A stretch of DNA of 64,000 nucleotides from Bradyrhizobium sp. YR681 (GTDB lineage: Bacteria; Pseudomonadota; Alphaproteobacteria; Rhizobiales; Xanthobacteraceae): positions 103,816 to 167,815 of the forward strand of contig NZ_AKIY01000189.1 in assembly GCF_000282615.1 (NCBI RefSeq), written 5' to 3'. The notes under the pieces were generated by a model. That model saw only the letters and a program-made list of their open reading frames with translations, had not been told where the DNA came from and did not search any database. The translations under genes and the position numbers were made by a program. Position 1 is the stretch's first letter. Each line of letters begins with the position of its first letter. Positions 17,645 to 26,653 of this stretch are shown here, piece after piece.

Positions 17645-19300
17645 TCAATATTTGAGGCGTGCGCCAATGCCCGCTTCGAGCGCCGTTTGTCCGCGAGTGT
17701 GTTCAGCCGGAGCGACCTTGCCGATGCTCCGGAGAATGAAGGCCGGGACCACCCGCTCGCCATGGAATCTCGTCACATGCGCGATCAGGTTATGCATGAG
17801 GTTGGCGCGCGCCTGCTCCGAAACGAGATGACGCGCCGACGTGAAATAGAGATATTCGACCGCGCCGATCGCGCCCTCCGGGCCGATCGCGGCAAGCGCA
17901 TCCGCCGACGCCTGCGGCAATTCCTGATCGGCCGGCGCGAACGTCCAGGCAATCATCCATGCGATTTCAGGAGGGCAGGGGATGTCCGGATCGATCGTGG
18001 GGACGGCGCCTTCAAGCGCCGCATGGTTGCCGGCAGCAAGGAGGGCAAGGCATTTCAGGACCCGGATATGTATGTGGTACAGAGGGTTCAGTTCGACCAT
18101 CGCGATGCCGCGGTCGAAATATTGGACAGCTTCGTCGAATTGGCCGCGCGCATAGCGCAATTGTCCCATGACCGGCAAGGCCCCGGCAAAGTCCGTTGTT
18201 TGGGCGAAGGCGCGTTCGAGGATATCCTCCGCCAGTTCGAGATGACCTCGATTGATGAAGTACAGCAGCTTGGCGGCTGCCAGCATCAGCAGCGGGTTCG
18301 CCTCGATGGCTGGCAGGCAGTCCAGCACCGTGGCGTCGATCTCGCTTTCCATGCGGTAGCGTTCGTCAAGGCTCATCTCGCCGAACGGATTGGTCGTTGT
18401 GAGGCGCGTGAACAGATGCAGGCACCATTGCAGGGCGATATCCGCATTGTCAGGATCCTGCTTGCGGTCCCTCCCCAGTTGCTCGCCATCTTCCACCCAC
18501 CTCGGATTGGTCGACAGCAACACGCTCGAAGCCTTTTGACGGCGCGTTTCGGCTGGTTCCCCGGCGCGGATACCGAGCCCTGTCGAGGCGTGGCCGAGCG
18601 CCTTGCGCAGCACCTCGATGACGCCATTCGAAACCCGGCTGGCCTCATTCGTGATCGATGCGGCGTCGGCCATGTCGAGTTGGAGCCGCAATGCTTTTGC
18701 GATCCGCCTCGACGGCATTTCCCTCAAGGTGGCCGCGCAATCGAGGTGCCCGTTGCGGGCAAAAAAGCTCACTTGCAGGAAATAACGCGGCCTGTCGGTG
18801 GGGGTCCAGTCCTCGGCAACGATGACGTCGTGGCCATCGCCAACACCCTCAGCGATCATCTCGCGTAGCTGATCGATGAGCGAAGACGCCTGCCGGCTGA
18901 AGGGAGATCCGGGCAGCCCGAAAGCCGGTGCGATGACCAGGAGAGCGTCTATCGGCGCTGCCGAAGATGGAGCGGCGATCCAGACGTAACCCTCGCCATA
19001 TTGTGTGGCGATAAAATTCGGCGATTTGGCGCTGTCGCCGAGCTTGGCCCGCAACCTGTTGACCAGAAAATCGATGTTGCGGTCGGATACGTTGGATTCC
19101 GACGCGATCTCGTCGAGCAGACGGTCGCGGGGCATCAGGCGACGAGGGTTGCGCGTCAGAGCCAGCAGCAGCGCGCGCTCGTTTCTGGTGAATTGAATCT
19201 TCCGCCCGTTGCGGTGCGCGAAAAGGCATGTTTCGTCAAGGATCATGTCCCCGAAACGAAGATCCTGTGCCTTCTCCACTTCCCGGCCCCAAAAAATCAA
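17645..19300 (-). CDS. Winged-helix regulator with C-terminal TPR-like region
   Basis: The 551-residue protein carries an OmpR/PhoB-type winged-helix DNA-binding domain at residues ~12-110 (RFGDMILDETCLFAHRNGRKIQFT, RLLDEIASESNVSDRNIDFLVNRLRAKLGD, IATQYGEGYVW). A ~440-residue helical region with tetratricopeptide-like stretches follows (LLMLAAAKLLYFINRGHLELAEDILERAF, GQLRYARGQFDEAVQYFDRGIAM). No receiver domain or transmembrane helix is seen, so it resembles HilA/CadC-like one-component regulators without phosphorylation. It is directly upstream of the autotransporter gene, its likely target. The start could also be the Met at 19246. Confidence 0.78.
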   Translation of the reverse strand: MIFWGREVEKAQDLRFGDMILDETCLFAHRNGRKIQFTRNERALLLALTRNPRRLMPRDRLLDEIASESNVSDRNIDFLVNRLRAKLGDSAKSPNFIATQYGEGYVWIAAPSSAAPIDALLVIAPAFGLPGSPFSRQASSLIDQLREMIAEGVGDGHDVIVAEDWTPTDRPRYFLQVSFFARNGHLDCAATLREMPSRRIAKALRLQLDMADAASITNEASRVSNGVIEVLRKALGHASTGLGIRAGEPAETRRQKASSVLLSTNPRWVEDGEQLGRDRKQDPDNADIALQWCLHLFTRLTTTNPFGEMSLDERYRMESEIDATVLDCLPAIEANPLLMLAAAKLLYFINRGHLELAEDILERAFAQTTDFAGALPVMGQLRYARGQFDEAVQYFDRGIAMVELNPLYHIHIRVLKCLALLAAGNHAALEGAVPTIDPDIPCPPEIAWMIAWTFAPADQELPQASADALAAIGPEGAIGAVEYLYFTSARHLVSEQARANLMHNLIAHVTRFHGERVVPAFILRSIGKVAPAEHTRGQTALEAGIGARLKY

Positions 19301-20105
19301 TCAACCAGATGTTGGCCGAAGGTTAGTATTCTCGTCAATGGCTCTGTCGCAAGCACAAAGAAGCACTGCCATGAGCAGGCGACGACCACCACGGTTTTCC
19401 AAACGCGCCCCGATTATCACAATTGCGCAGACCGAAGGATGGTGCTCGCTATCAACAGCGACGCCGTCCTAATTTTTCACGATTAAGACCGGATACTTAG
19501 GTGAATTTTGGTAGCGGGAGAGCGACTCAATCAAAACCCCCTCCCTGAAATGGCTTTTATTTTGAAGGCTCAACGGCTACTTGATAGCAACAACTGCTCA
19601 GGGATTTCGCCGGAGTGTGCCTAATTGTCACGCGAGATCCAGCTCGACGTGCCGGCGGCCGGTCTCCTGCGTGGCCAATCAACCCCGGGAAGTTCGTGTC
19701 ATCACGCCCCCCGGCCACGGCGTCGTCGAGCCGATGCCAGCCCGCCGACCTGCGACCGCAATGCCGCGCGGGCAACTCGCCACATTCGTCATCGAACCCC
19801 CAGCCCCAAGATTCGCCTGGAGGTATCGGTATTGAAGGGAGCCGCGCGCGTTGATGCCAAGCGGGGAGTGAACGGCACCGCGCGTCGATGCCGATCACCG
19901 ACGCGATCGTCCGACACCCAGAAATGGTCAGATGAATCGCGCTTCCGGACCTGCCACACAGCAGGACGAGACCGGTCGCGAGACTTGCTCCGCAGCAAGA
20001 GATGCCGCATAGCGAGACTTGCCGAAACAAGACTTGCCTGAGCGAGACGCCGCCCGATGTTGCTGCAACGAACGGCGCGTTCCCGAGAATCAAGGAGCTG
20101 AATCA
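19301..20105. other. Long intergenic stretch with no supported gene
   Basis: About 800 bases between the divergent winged-helix regulator and the TIGR03032 gene. Open frames are present on both strands but have Arg/Pro/Ser-rich shadow composition and no family resemblance I can name. The right end (19975-20045) has several copies of GAGACTTGC. A minus-strand frame there reads as five-residue steps (VSLRQVLFRQVSLCG), which could be a degraded pentapeptide-repeat gene but is too short to call. Likely holds promoters and gene debris. Confidence 0.4.
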
Positions 20106-21182
20106 TTGAGCGACCCTGCGCCCAGCCCCACATCATCAGCCGCCACGCTGCCGCAACTGACGGCGGCGCACATCACCTGTTCGCGGGGCATGGCGGGCTG
20201 GCTGCAAGCCAATCAGGTCAGCCTCGTCTTCACCTCCTATCAGACCGGTCGGCTCTATCTCGTGGGCGTCGACGATGGTGGAGGGCTTGCCATCCACGAG
20301 GTCGGCACCGGCCGCGCGATGGGGGTGTGGGCCGATCCCCAGCGCCTGGTGCTGGCGACCACATTCCAGGTCTGGCGTTTCGAGAACATCCTCAGCTCCG
20401 ACCAGACTGCCGGCGGCGCCGACCGCTATTATGTGCCGCGCGTCGCGCACACCACGGGCGAGCTCGACATTCACGATGTCAGCGTGCTCGGCGATGGCCG
20501 TATCGTATTCGTGAACACGCTCTATTCGTGCCTGTCGCTGTTGTCGCCGGTGCACGCTTTTCGCGTGTTCTGGAAGCCGCCTTTCATCTCGAAACTGGCG
20601 GCCGAGGATCGCTGCCATCTCAACGGCCTTGCGGTCAGGGACGGCGAGGCGGCCTTCGTGACCGCGACCAGCCGCAGCGACGTGGTCAATGGCTGGCGGG
20701 CGCGGCGGGCCGAAGGCGGCATCGTGATCGACGTGGCGAGCGGCGCAGCCGTCACTGAAAAGCTTTCGATGCCTCATTCGCCGCGCTGGTACGGTGACCA
20801 GCTCTGGGTGTTGAACTCCGGCACCGGACAGCTCGGCACGGTCGATCTCGCGAACGGCAGCTTTGCGCCGCGCGCGTTCTGTCCGGGCTTCCTGCGCGGG
20901 CTGGCGTTCCACAACGGCCACGCCGTGGTCGGCCTGTCGCTGTCCCGTGACGGGTCGTTCTCGGGGCTGGCGCTCGACGACGAGATGAAGCGGCGTGACG
21001 CCGACGGCTGGTGCGGCCTCCAGGTCGTGAATCTCGCCTCCGGCGACATCGTGCAATGGATCCGCATCGAAGGTGCGGTGACGGAACTTTACGATGTCGC
21101 GGTGCTGCCGGGCGTGCGTCGTCCGATGGCGGCTTCGTTCACCGATGCCGAGATCAACAACCCCTTGACCTTCGAGCAGTGA
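20106..21182 (+). CDS. TIGR03032-family protein of unknown function
   Basis: The 358-residue protein matches the pattern of the conserved hypothetical family TIGR03032. Characteristic stretches are SYQTGRLYLVG, VWADPQRLVLATTFQVWRFEN, DRYYVPRVAHTTGELDIHDV, FVNTLYSCLSLL, FISKLAAEDRCHLNGLAVRDG, and W..LWVLNSGTGQLGTVDL. Repeating beta-strand blocks suggest a beta-propeller-like fold. I chose the TTG at 20106 because an AAGGAG ribosome site lies 8 bases upstream and the residues before it are low in coding character. No signal peptide is seen. Its biochemical role is unknown; the neighbours are island debris, so context does not help. Confidence 0.75.
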   Translation: MSDPAPSPTSSAATLPQLTAAHITCSRGMAGWLQANQVSLVFTSYQTGRLYLVGVDDGGGLAIHEVGTGRAMGVWADPQRLVLATTFQVWRFENILSSDQTAGGADRYYVPRVAHTTGELDIHDVSVLGDGRIVFVNTLYSCLSLLSPVHAFRVFWKPPFISKLAAEDRCHLNGLAVRDGEAAFVTATSRSDVVNGWRARRAEGGIVIDVASGAAVTEKLSMPHSPRWYGDQLWVLNSGTGQLGTVDLANGSFAPRAFCPGFLRGLAFHNGHAVVGLSLSRDGSFSGLALDDEMKRRDADGWCGLQVVNLASGDIVQWIRIEGAVTELYDVAVLPGVRRPMAASFTDAEINNPLTFEQ

Positions 21183-21298
21183 ATGGGTCGGGCATCGGCC
21201 CGCGATCTCTGTGCATTTTTGGGTGTCGCGTGCGCATCGGTGTTTGTCGGGGGCGCGTGTGGACTCAGCGCCACAGATGATTTGAGTGGCAGGCCGCT

Positions 21299-21367
21299 TC
21301 AGCCTCCGCTGCGTGGCAGAAGCAGATCGAGAATCGCAATAACCGTCAGCGTTACCAGCGCCTTCAA
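21299..21367 (-). CDS. 22-residue hydrophobic peptide
   Basis: A short frame starting at TTG (21365-21367) with a good ribosome site (GGAGGG, 6 bases before) encodes a hydrophobic peptide (KALVTLTVIAILDLLLP) ending RSGG. It could be a small membrane peptide. A similar peptide segment exists on the same strand near 14112-14170, and both lie in the accessory region. Function unknown; coding status is tentative. Confidence 0.4.
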   Translation of the reverse strand: MKALVTLTVIAILDLLLPRSGG

Positions 21368-21454
21368 GTTTCGCCCTCCGCAGGCGGCCGTTCCGACACC
21401 AAAAACGCGACACTCTTTTGCGTCTTTTGACGATCTTATGAGTCCCGCTACAAT

Positions 21455-21790
21455 GTGCTCATCGATGGCAAGTCAATTTCGGGCCTCAGGCCCGAGCAAG
21501 TTCGCCGCCTCGGAGTCGCAGCCGTTCCCGAAGGTCACCATGTGCTCAGCGAATTATCTGTGGTCGACAATCTTCAGGTTGCCGGCCATCATTTGCCGGG
21601 CCGCAAACGTAGGATGGGATCGAGGCGGCTCTGGATCCCGAGCTTCGCCAAAAGCTTGACGCGCGGGCCGGATCGCTTTCCGGCGGTCAGCAGCAGATGG
21701 TTGTGCTGGCTCAGGCTATTGTCGATCGCCCGCGCTATATCCTTGCGAATTCCGGTGGTTCTGGATGAGACCTTGAGCGCTTACGCTGAG
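21455..21790 (+). pseudogene. Branched-chain amino-acid ABC ATPase (LivF-like) remnant
   Basis: Three LivF pieces are spread over two frames. Piece one (21455-~21605) reads VLIDGKSISGLRPEQVRRLGVAAVPEGHHVLSELSVVDNL, as in the LivF region between Walker A and the signature. Piece two, in another frame (about 21655-21750), reads LDARAGSLSGGQQQMVVLAQAIVDRPRYILA (signature motif). The Walker B-like VVLDETLS then appears back in the first frame. Walker A is absent and the 3' end is lost. The gene is dead, with at least two frameshifts plus terminal losses. Confidence 0.8.
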
Positions 21791-22018
21791 GCCGCCCGCA
21801 TAAATGGCCGCAGAAGCATAGCGTGCTGACCGCTCCTCCTCCCGTCAGAAAGATTTGTTGGACGAAAGTGCGCCGATTTCGTCCAACAACAACGTCTAAC
21901 ATTCCGTCACACGATTCTAAAATCTCTTGAGAGAGCGAAAAATCTTGATCGACAACAAATTGTTGAAGTTACGCAAGAAAATCGCTAGATTCCTGATCAC
22001 TGGAATTCTAGCCAGAGG

Positions 22019-22034
22019 CTCCTGGGGAGCGCCA
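22019..22034. other. Candidate distal attachment site (copy of tRNA-Glu 3' end)
   Basis: CTCCTGGGGAGCGCCA matches the 3' end of tRNA-Glu (10370-10385, CCCCTAGGGAGCGCCA) at 14 of 16 positions, with the last 10 identical and in the same orientation. It falls where accessory sequence ends and core-like genes resume. A short imperfect inverted repeat (about 21985-22011, CTAGATTCC...GGAATTCTAG) lies just to its left. Short length makes chance a real alternative. Confidence 0.35.
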
Positions 22035-22095
22035 TTTCTCGCAGCCAGCCTTTCCCTCGATCTCGATTTGATTGTTCCACTCCTTGGGTGAGCCT

Positions 22096-22629
22096 GTGGC
22101 ACTGGCGATCAACATCCGGGCCGACGACGATTCAGCAGGCGAGATCGAGCGGCTCTGGGATCAGGTTGCCGTGTTCGAGATCGGGCCCTCGATGCGCGCC
22201 CTCGGCTACCGGCCTCACTTTACATTTGCCATCTACGACTCGCCCGCGGCTGACGAGAAGGCTGCGTGGGATGCGATGCTGGCAGCCATTGCCGGCGAGA
22301 CGCAACTGCGGATCGAGTTCAAGCGAATTCGCTGGTTCGAAGGTTCTCCGCTTGTCCTCTGGGCGGAGCCGGAGGGACACGAAGCCCTGGCTCGCATCCA
22401 CGGTGCCATCAGCGCGGTAATCGATCCAACGCATTGTCGTCCTCATTACCGGCCCGGCGCTTGGACGCCCCATTGCACGCTCGGCACCGCCATTGCCGAT
22501 GAACGGCGCGATGATGCGATTGCTTTTGCAAAGGCGTTTGATCGCAGGATTGAAGTGCTGTTCGACGTGGCGGACTGCGTCGTCTTTCCGCCGGTGCGGA
22601 TCATCGCCGAGCGAAAATTACCATCGTAG
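22096..22629 (+). CDS. 2'-5' RNA ligase-like 2H phosphoesterase
   Basis: The ~177-residue protein has the two His-x-Thr-x motifs that define the 2H superfamily: PHFTFAIY near residue 45 and PHCTLGTA near residue 125. The spacing is usual for LigT/ThpR-like enzymes. These act on cyclic or 2'-5' phosphodiester bonds in RNA or nucleotides; the physiological substrate is not predictable. The start is uncertain: GTG at 22096 begins MALAINIRADDD, and TTG codons at 22072 and 22084 are in frame. No strong ribosome site helps. It is the first core-like gene after the island. Confidence 0.75.
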   Translation: MALAINIRADDDSAGEIERLWDQVAVFEIGPSMRALGYRPHFTFAIYDSPAADEKAAWDAMLAAIAGETQLRIEFKRIRWFEGSPLVLWAEPEGHEALARIHGAISAVIDPTHCRPHYRPGAWTPHCTLGTAIADERRDDAIAFAKAFDRRIEVLFDVADCVVFPPVRIIAERKLPS

Positions 22630-22691
22630 CCGGTCGTCGCTTCGGCGTCGTTGCTTGCAATGCATCAAACTCATGCCGTTCCGCCACTCGC

Positions 22692-23717
22692 TCACGCGGT
22701 GGTGCCGTCGATCGAGCGGCGGATCACCCGTTGCACTTCCGCATTCGACAGGAACAGATCGTGGTTGATGAGGCCCCAGCCCTCCTGGGAAGCATCGACC
22801 ACGCGCACGCCTAGCTGCGCGATGACGGCCTTCTCGGCGGCGCCGACCCTGGTCATTCCGCCTGCGATTTGTCCCGACAGCGCCAAGGCGCGATCGTTCG
22901 TCGCGGCGATCACGGTGATCTTGCCGGCAAGCGGACCGATCCGGCGGATCGCCGACGAGAACACGTCCATGTCGATATCGGGCGCGGCAAAAACCACCGC
23001 GCCGATCTTGCCCGTCACCGTGTCGCCGTATCGCGCATAGAGCTGGCGCAGGCTTTCGAGCGTCAGCATGGTCCCCATGCTGTGCGCAACGATGTACACG
23101 CGGCCCGTGCCCGGCGCCGATACCAGCGCGGAGAGCACGCGTTCGAAATCGTCGCGCGACCACATCGCGCTGTCGCGGTCATAGGCGTAGTCGAACAGTC
23201 CGGCCTTGGAAGGCCAGGCGAACACCATGGTCCGGCCGCGGAACTTGATCGCATCGGAGAGATAGGCGCCATCCAGCACCGCCGTCTCGAAGGTTTGCTT
23301 GAAGCCGTGCACGTAGATCAGCACATCGCCTCCGCCGGCCTGCGCGGCGAGATCGCCAGCGTCGGCTGGCGCGGGTTCGATCCGGTCAAGACGCCAACCG
23401 CCAAGTCCAACCGAGGTGAGGGACAGGCGGCTCTCGTCGGGCGCCACCAGCTTGGCCCGCGCGACCGTCATGCTCGTCGCGCGCTCCGGACCGAACCAGG
23501 GTTTGGCGCGAGCGCCGTTCTCGGGCTTGCGCGTGGTGGCGACAAGCAATGTGGAGTCAACGGAGAGGGAGGAGGCATCGTAGCGCGCGCCGGTCGCACC
23601 CAGGCCGGCGCATCCGCCGAGCGCGAGGGCACTCCCTGCCGACACAAATCCGCCGAGGAGCGCGCGGCGCGAAACAGAATGGCTGGAGTCGCGTTGCAGG
23701 AGACGTTGAATGATCAC
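22692..23717 (-). CDS. Tat-exported lipoprotein alpha/beta hydrolase (DUF900-like)
   Basis: The 341-residue protein starts at GTG 23717 and carries a twin-arginine signal (SVSRRALLGGFVSAG) ending in a lipobox (LALGGCAG), so it is probably a membrane-anchored lipoprotein. The hydrolase domain has the oxyanion strand VLIYVHGFKQTF, a nucleophile elbow AHSMGTM with Ser near residue 200, a later Asp in FAAPDIDMDV, and a His in GWGLINHDLFL. This matches the DUF900/esterase-like family. Substrate unknown. It converges with the 2H phosphoesterase gene. Confidence 0.78.
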   Translation of the reverse strand: MIIQRLLQRDSSHSVSRRALLGGFVSAGSALALGGCAGLGATGARYDASSLSVDSTLLVATTRKPENGARAKPWFGPERATSMTVARAKLVAPDESRLSLTSVGLGGWRLDRIEPAPADAGDLAAQAGGGDVLIYVHGFKQTFETAVLDGAYLSDAIKFRGRTMVFAWPSKAGLFDYAYDRDSAMWSRDDFERVLSALVSAPGTGRVYIVAHSMGTMLTLESLRQLYARYGDTVTGKIGAVVFAAPDIDMDVFSSAIRRIGPLAGKITVIAATNDRALALSGQIAGGMTRVGAAEKAVIAQLGVRVVDASQEGWGLINHDLFLSNAEVQRVIRRSIDGTTA

Positions 23718-23842
23718 ACGGAACCTTTGGGAACTTCGCCCACCGTAACGCCGCCCCGCTAGCTCCCTGAATGACAATGGGGGCGAGAAGACGGCGGAGC
23801 CGCTTCGCGGTTGGTGGTCATGGCGTCCGAACGGGCGCCAGA

Positions 23843-24277
23843 TCAGTCGGTGATTTCGATCGAATGGAGCTTGCACCAATCGCGCAATGCCCGCTCGGTC
23901 GCCTGGTTGCGGTAGTCATGCCAGTCGTCGATCGCTCTTCGTCGCGACAGCAGGGTCTTGAAATTCTCGTAGGCGCCGCGTTTGCTGAAGATGAAGCGAA
24001 CCTGGTCCAGATCGCTCGGCAGGTGCTCGCGGACGAAAGCCAGCACAAGCGGCTTGCCCAGGTCGAGACCGTGTGAGTTCGGGACCGGCAAGTACTTGGT
24101 CTCATTTTCGATATCGTCCGGCAGTTCGTCGTCTTTGAGCTCCTGCAGGTCGTCATCCTCGAACTGGTAGTAGATCTTTCCTGTCTGCCTGCAGACGAAG
24201 GCGCGGCATCCCTCCATGCCACCGCTGACGTCGGCGAACTCAAAAGCCTGGAGAATGTCTCCGAAACGGGCTGGCAT
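23843..24277 (-). CDS. UPF0158-like protein
   Basis: The 144-residue acidic protein reads YQFEDDDLQELKDDELPDDIEN and KYLPVPNSHGLDLGKPLVLAFVREHLPSD, followed by a basic C-terminal half (FKTLLSRRRAIDDWHDYRNQATERALRDWCKLHSIEI). This is the pattern of UPF0158/Cthe_2751-type proteins of unknown function. The ATG at 24277 is preceded by GGAGG, which supports the start. No export signal or membrane segment. The gene stands alone, with a dispersed repeat upstream. Confidence 0.7.
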   Translation of the reverse strand: MPARFGDILQAFEFADVSGGMEGCRAFVCRQTGKIYYQFEDDDLQELKDDELPDDIENETKYLPVPNSHGLDLGKPLVLAFVREHLPSDLDQVRFIFSKRGAYENFKTLLSRRRAIDDWHDYRNQATERALRDWCKLHSIEITD

Positions 24278-24352
24278 GGTTGGCCTCCATCATGGCCCAA
24301 GAATACAGCGAAGCGACCATATGGAAAGGGGAGCAGGGCCTGAGGGCAATAC

Positions 24353-25045
24353 CGCCCGTCGGGCAAAACACCCTGATCGTCTGTCAATCTCTTTGCCCAA
24401 AAATATTCCACTTTACCGAAATTCGGATTCGTCGTATGTGTTGGCCATCCCAGCCCACCTTAGGGGCGGTCGTACGTCGTTTCGAACGCGGGCAGGGATT
24501 GCGGTGGACGCGGGCGGCGTCAAAGGCGGATCTGTCGCGTGCAGGGCGAGATGAACCTCGTGAGCGCGATACGGACTGCGAAGACGGACGGCGCCCTTGT
24601 CCGGCAGAGCCTCTTGGCGAAGCCGGATGAGCTGCGTACGGCAAAACCGTGTGGTCCTGGCCGTCGTTGCTACGGTCAAGCCTTGGCGAAGGCGTCAGCG
24701 CGTCAACCGGCGCGCTGCCGTGACTTTCGCAGAGGTGAGGGAGGCCAGAACGAACTCGGCTCCCGGGAGAGCGCGGCATAGGCCGTCAAACCATCGCGCA
24801 GGGAAGGCCTGGTCTCGGCTGCCCTGTGTCTCCCCTGTGCATTGCGTGTGCAGCCTATTCAGCATGGGGGTTTTGTGGGTGCCGGCCGGCGCCCGGTCTT
24901 CCCTGCGCCCTTTCTTCGGAGAGGGTGAAGCGAAAAGCATAGCTCGGGCAAATCATGCCGCGAGGACGTGGGCGCGTGTCTGCGACAATCTGAACTGCCC
25001 TCCCGGACAAGCATGCTGCATCGGCATCAGCGGCGGTAGTCGTAC
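24353..25045. repeat. Large dispersed intergenic repeat, copy A
   Basis: Its first ~160 bases match 63849-64000 closely (shared blocks CGGGCAAAACACC, CAAAAATATTCC, CTTTACCGAAATTCGG, GTCGTATGTGT). From ~24500 to 25045 it continues with a GC-rich segment that I recognise from memory as a very common sequence in Bradyrhizobium intergenic regions. Small frames in it (for example 24539-24781) have no family support and should not be called genes. It fills the gap between the UPF0158-like gene and the amidohydrolase. Confidence 0.7.
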
Positions 25046-25159
25046 CCCCAAAAATCTGCATCATGCGCGCCGGGACGGGGCGCGATGCCGCCGGTCTCAT
25101 CCTCCGAAGCTGCTGCCGGGCCTTTGGAGATTTTGGCAATAGCTTTTCGGAGTGACGAT

Positions 25160-26650
25160 ATGAGCGGTTTGGTGATCTCTGGCGGCCGGGTGGTGGATCC
25201 CGCGAGCGGCATGGATGCCGTCGGCGATGTGGCAGTGGTGGACGGCAGGATTGCTGCGGTCGGCACGGGCCTCGGCGGCGCCGAGCGGGTGATCGACGCC
25301 ACCGGCCTCGTGGTCGCCCCCGGCTTCATCGATCTGCACGCGCATGGCCAGTCGATCCCGGCTGACCGCATGCAGGCGTTCGACGGCATCACGACGACGC
25401 TCGATCTCGAAGCAGGCGTGCTGCCGGTTGGATCCTGGTATGAGCGCCAGGCCAGGGAGGGCCGCGTGCTGAATTACGGCGCCGCCACCAACTGGGCGTT
25501 TGCGCGCATCGGCGCGATGACGGGCTCCAATGCGGAGAGTTCGCTGGAGGCGTTCGGCAATGCGATGCGCGACCGTCGCTGGATCGACAACGTGGCGAGC
25601 GATGCCGAGGTTGCCGGCATTCTCGATCGCCTGTCGCGCGGTCTCAATGAAGGCGGCATCGGCATCGGCATTTTGAACGCGTACGCGCCGGGCGCCGGCG
25701 TGCAGGAATTGACGGCGGTCTGCCAGCTCGCGGCGAAGCAGGACGTGCCGACCTTCACCCACGTCGCCTACATGTCGCGCATCGACCCCGAAAGCGCGGC
25801 CGAAGCCTATATCCGCCTGATCGGCTATGCCGGCGCCACCGGCGCGCACATGCACATCTGCCATTTCAACTCGTCGAGCAAGACCGACATCGAGCGCTGC
25901 CGCGTGTTGATCGAGAAGGCGCAGGCGCAGGGCCTGCCGATCACGGTCGAGGCTTACCCTTACGGCACCGGCTCCACCGTGCTGGCCGCCGCGTTCTTCA
26001 GCGATCCGGAGTTCGTCGAGCGCAACGGCACCGGCTACGATTCGGTGCAGCGCGTGACCGACGGCTATCGCTTCCACGACCGCGAGGAGCTCTTGAAGGC
26101 GCAGGCCGAGGAGCCGTCCTCGCTGGTGCTCTGGCACATCCTCGACACCGAGAACAATGCGCATCATCGCGACCTGCTCGACATGTCGGTGCTCTATCCG
26201 GGCGGCGCGATCGCGTCCGACGCGATGCCGTGGACGACGTCGGACGGCAAGACCTACACCGGCGACGCCTGGCCGCTGCCGGATGACGCCACCTCGCATC
26301 CGCGCTCGGCCGGCTGTTTCACAAAATTCATCCGCGAATGGGTGCGCGAGCGCAAGACCGTGTCGCTGCTCGAAGGCGTGCGCAAATGCGCGCTCATCCC
26401 CGCGGAGATCCTGTCGCAGAGCACGCCGGCGATGCGCGCCAAGGGCAGGCTCACAAAGGACGCCGACGCCGACATCGTCGTGTTCGACTACGAGAAGCTG
26501 AGTGATCGCGCCACCTTCACGGCGATGAACCGTCCGTCGGAGGGCGTGCGGCATCTCGTCGTCAGCGGCCAGCCGCTGATCTCCGACGGCATTCTCGATG
26601 TCGCGGCGCGGCCCGGAAAACCCGTGCGCCGTCCCGTCGTCGAGAGCTGA
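25160..26650 (+). CDS. D-aminoacylase / N-acyl-D-amino-acid deacylase-type amidohydrolase
   Basis: The 496-residue protein begins MSGLVISGGRVVDPASGMDAV after a GGAG site. It has the amidohydrolase metal motif PGFIDLHAHGQS near residue 60, TFTHVAYMSRIDPES and GAHMHICHFNSSSKTD in mid-protein (metal His residues), TVEAYPYGTGS, and the C-terminal AKGRLTKDADADIVVFDYEK strand. This is the D-aminoacylase subgroup, which hydrolyses N-acyl-D-amino acids using zinc. The exact substrate is unknown. A CobW GTPase starts 3 bases after its stop, suggesting metal delivery to this enzyme. Confidence 0.8.
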   Translation: MSGLVISGGRVVDPASGMDAVGDVAVVDGRIAAVGTGLGGAERVIDATGLVVAPGFIDLHAHGQSIPADRMQAFDGITTTLDLEAGVLPVGSWYERQAREGRVLNYGAATNWAFARIGAMTGSNAESSLEAFGNAMRDRRWIDNVASDAEVAGILDRLSRGLNEGGIGIGILNAYAPGAGVQELTAVCQLAAKQDVPTFTHVAYMSRIDPESAAEAYIRLIGYAGATGAHMHICHFNSSSKTDIERCRVLIEKAQAQGLPITVEAYPYGTGSTVLAAAFFSDPEFVERNGTGYDSVQRVTDGYRFHDREELLKAQAEEPSSLVLWHILDTENNAHHRDLLDMSVLYPGGAIASDAMPWTTSDGKTYTGDAWPLPDDATSHPRSAGCFTKFIREWVRERKTVSLLEGVRKCALIPAEILSQSTPAMRAKGRLTKDADADIVVFDYEKLSDRATFTAMNRPSEGVRHLVVSGQPLISDGILDVAARPGKPVRRPVVES

Positions 26651-26653
26651 CCC

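Noticed and set aside
19557..20093. Minus-strand frame with pentapeptide-like steps
   Set aside because: Only five or six steps, no start or ribosome site, and Arg/Pro-rich shadow text over most of its length.
24539..24781. Small open frames in the intergenic repeat
   Set aside because: They fall inside the dispersed repeat, have no ribosome site and show no resemblance to a protein family; such calls are common annotation errors in repeats.
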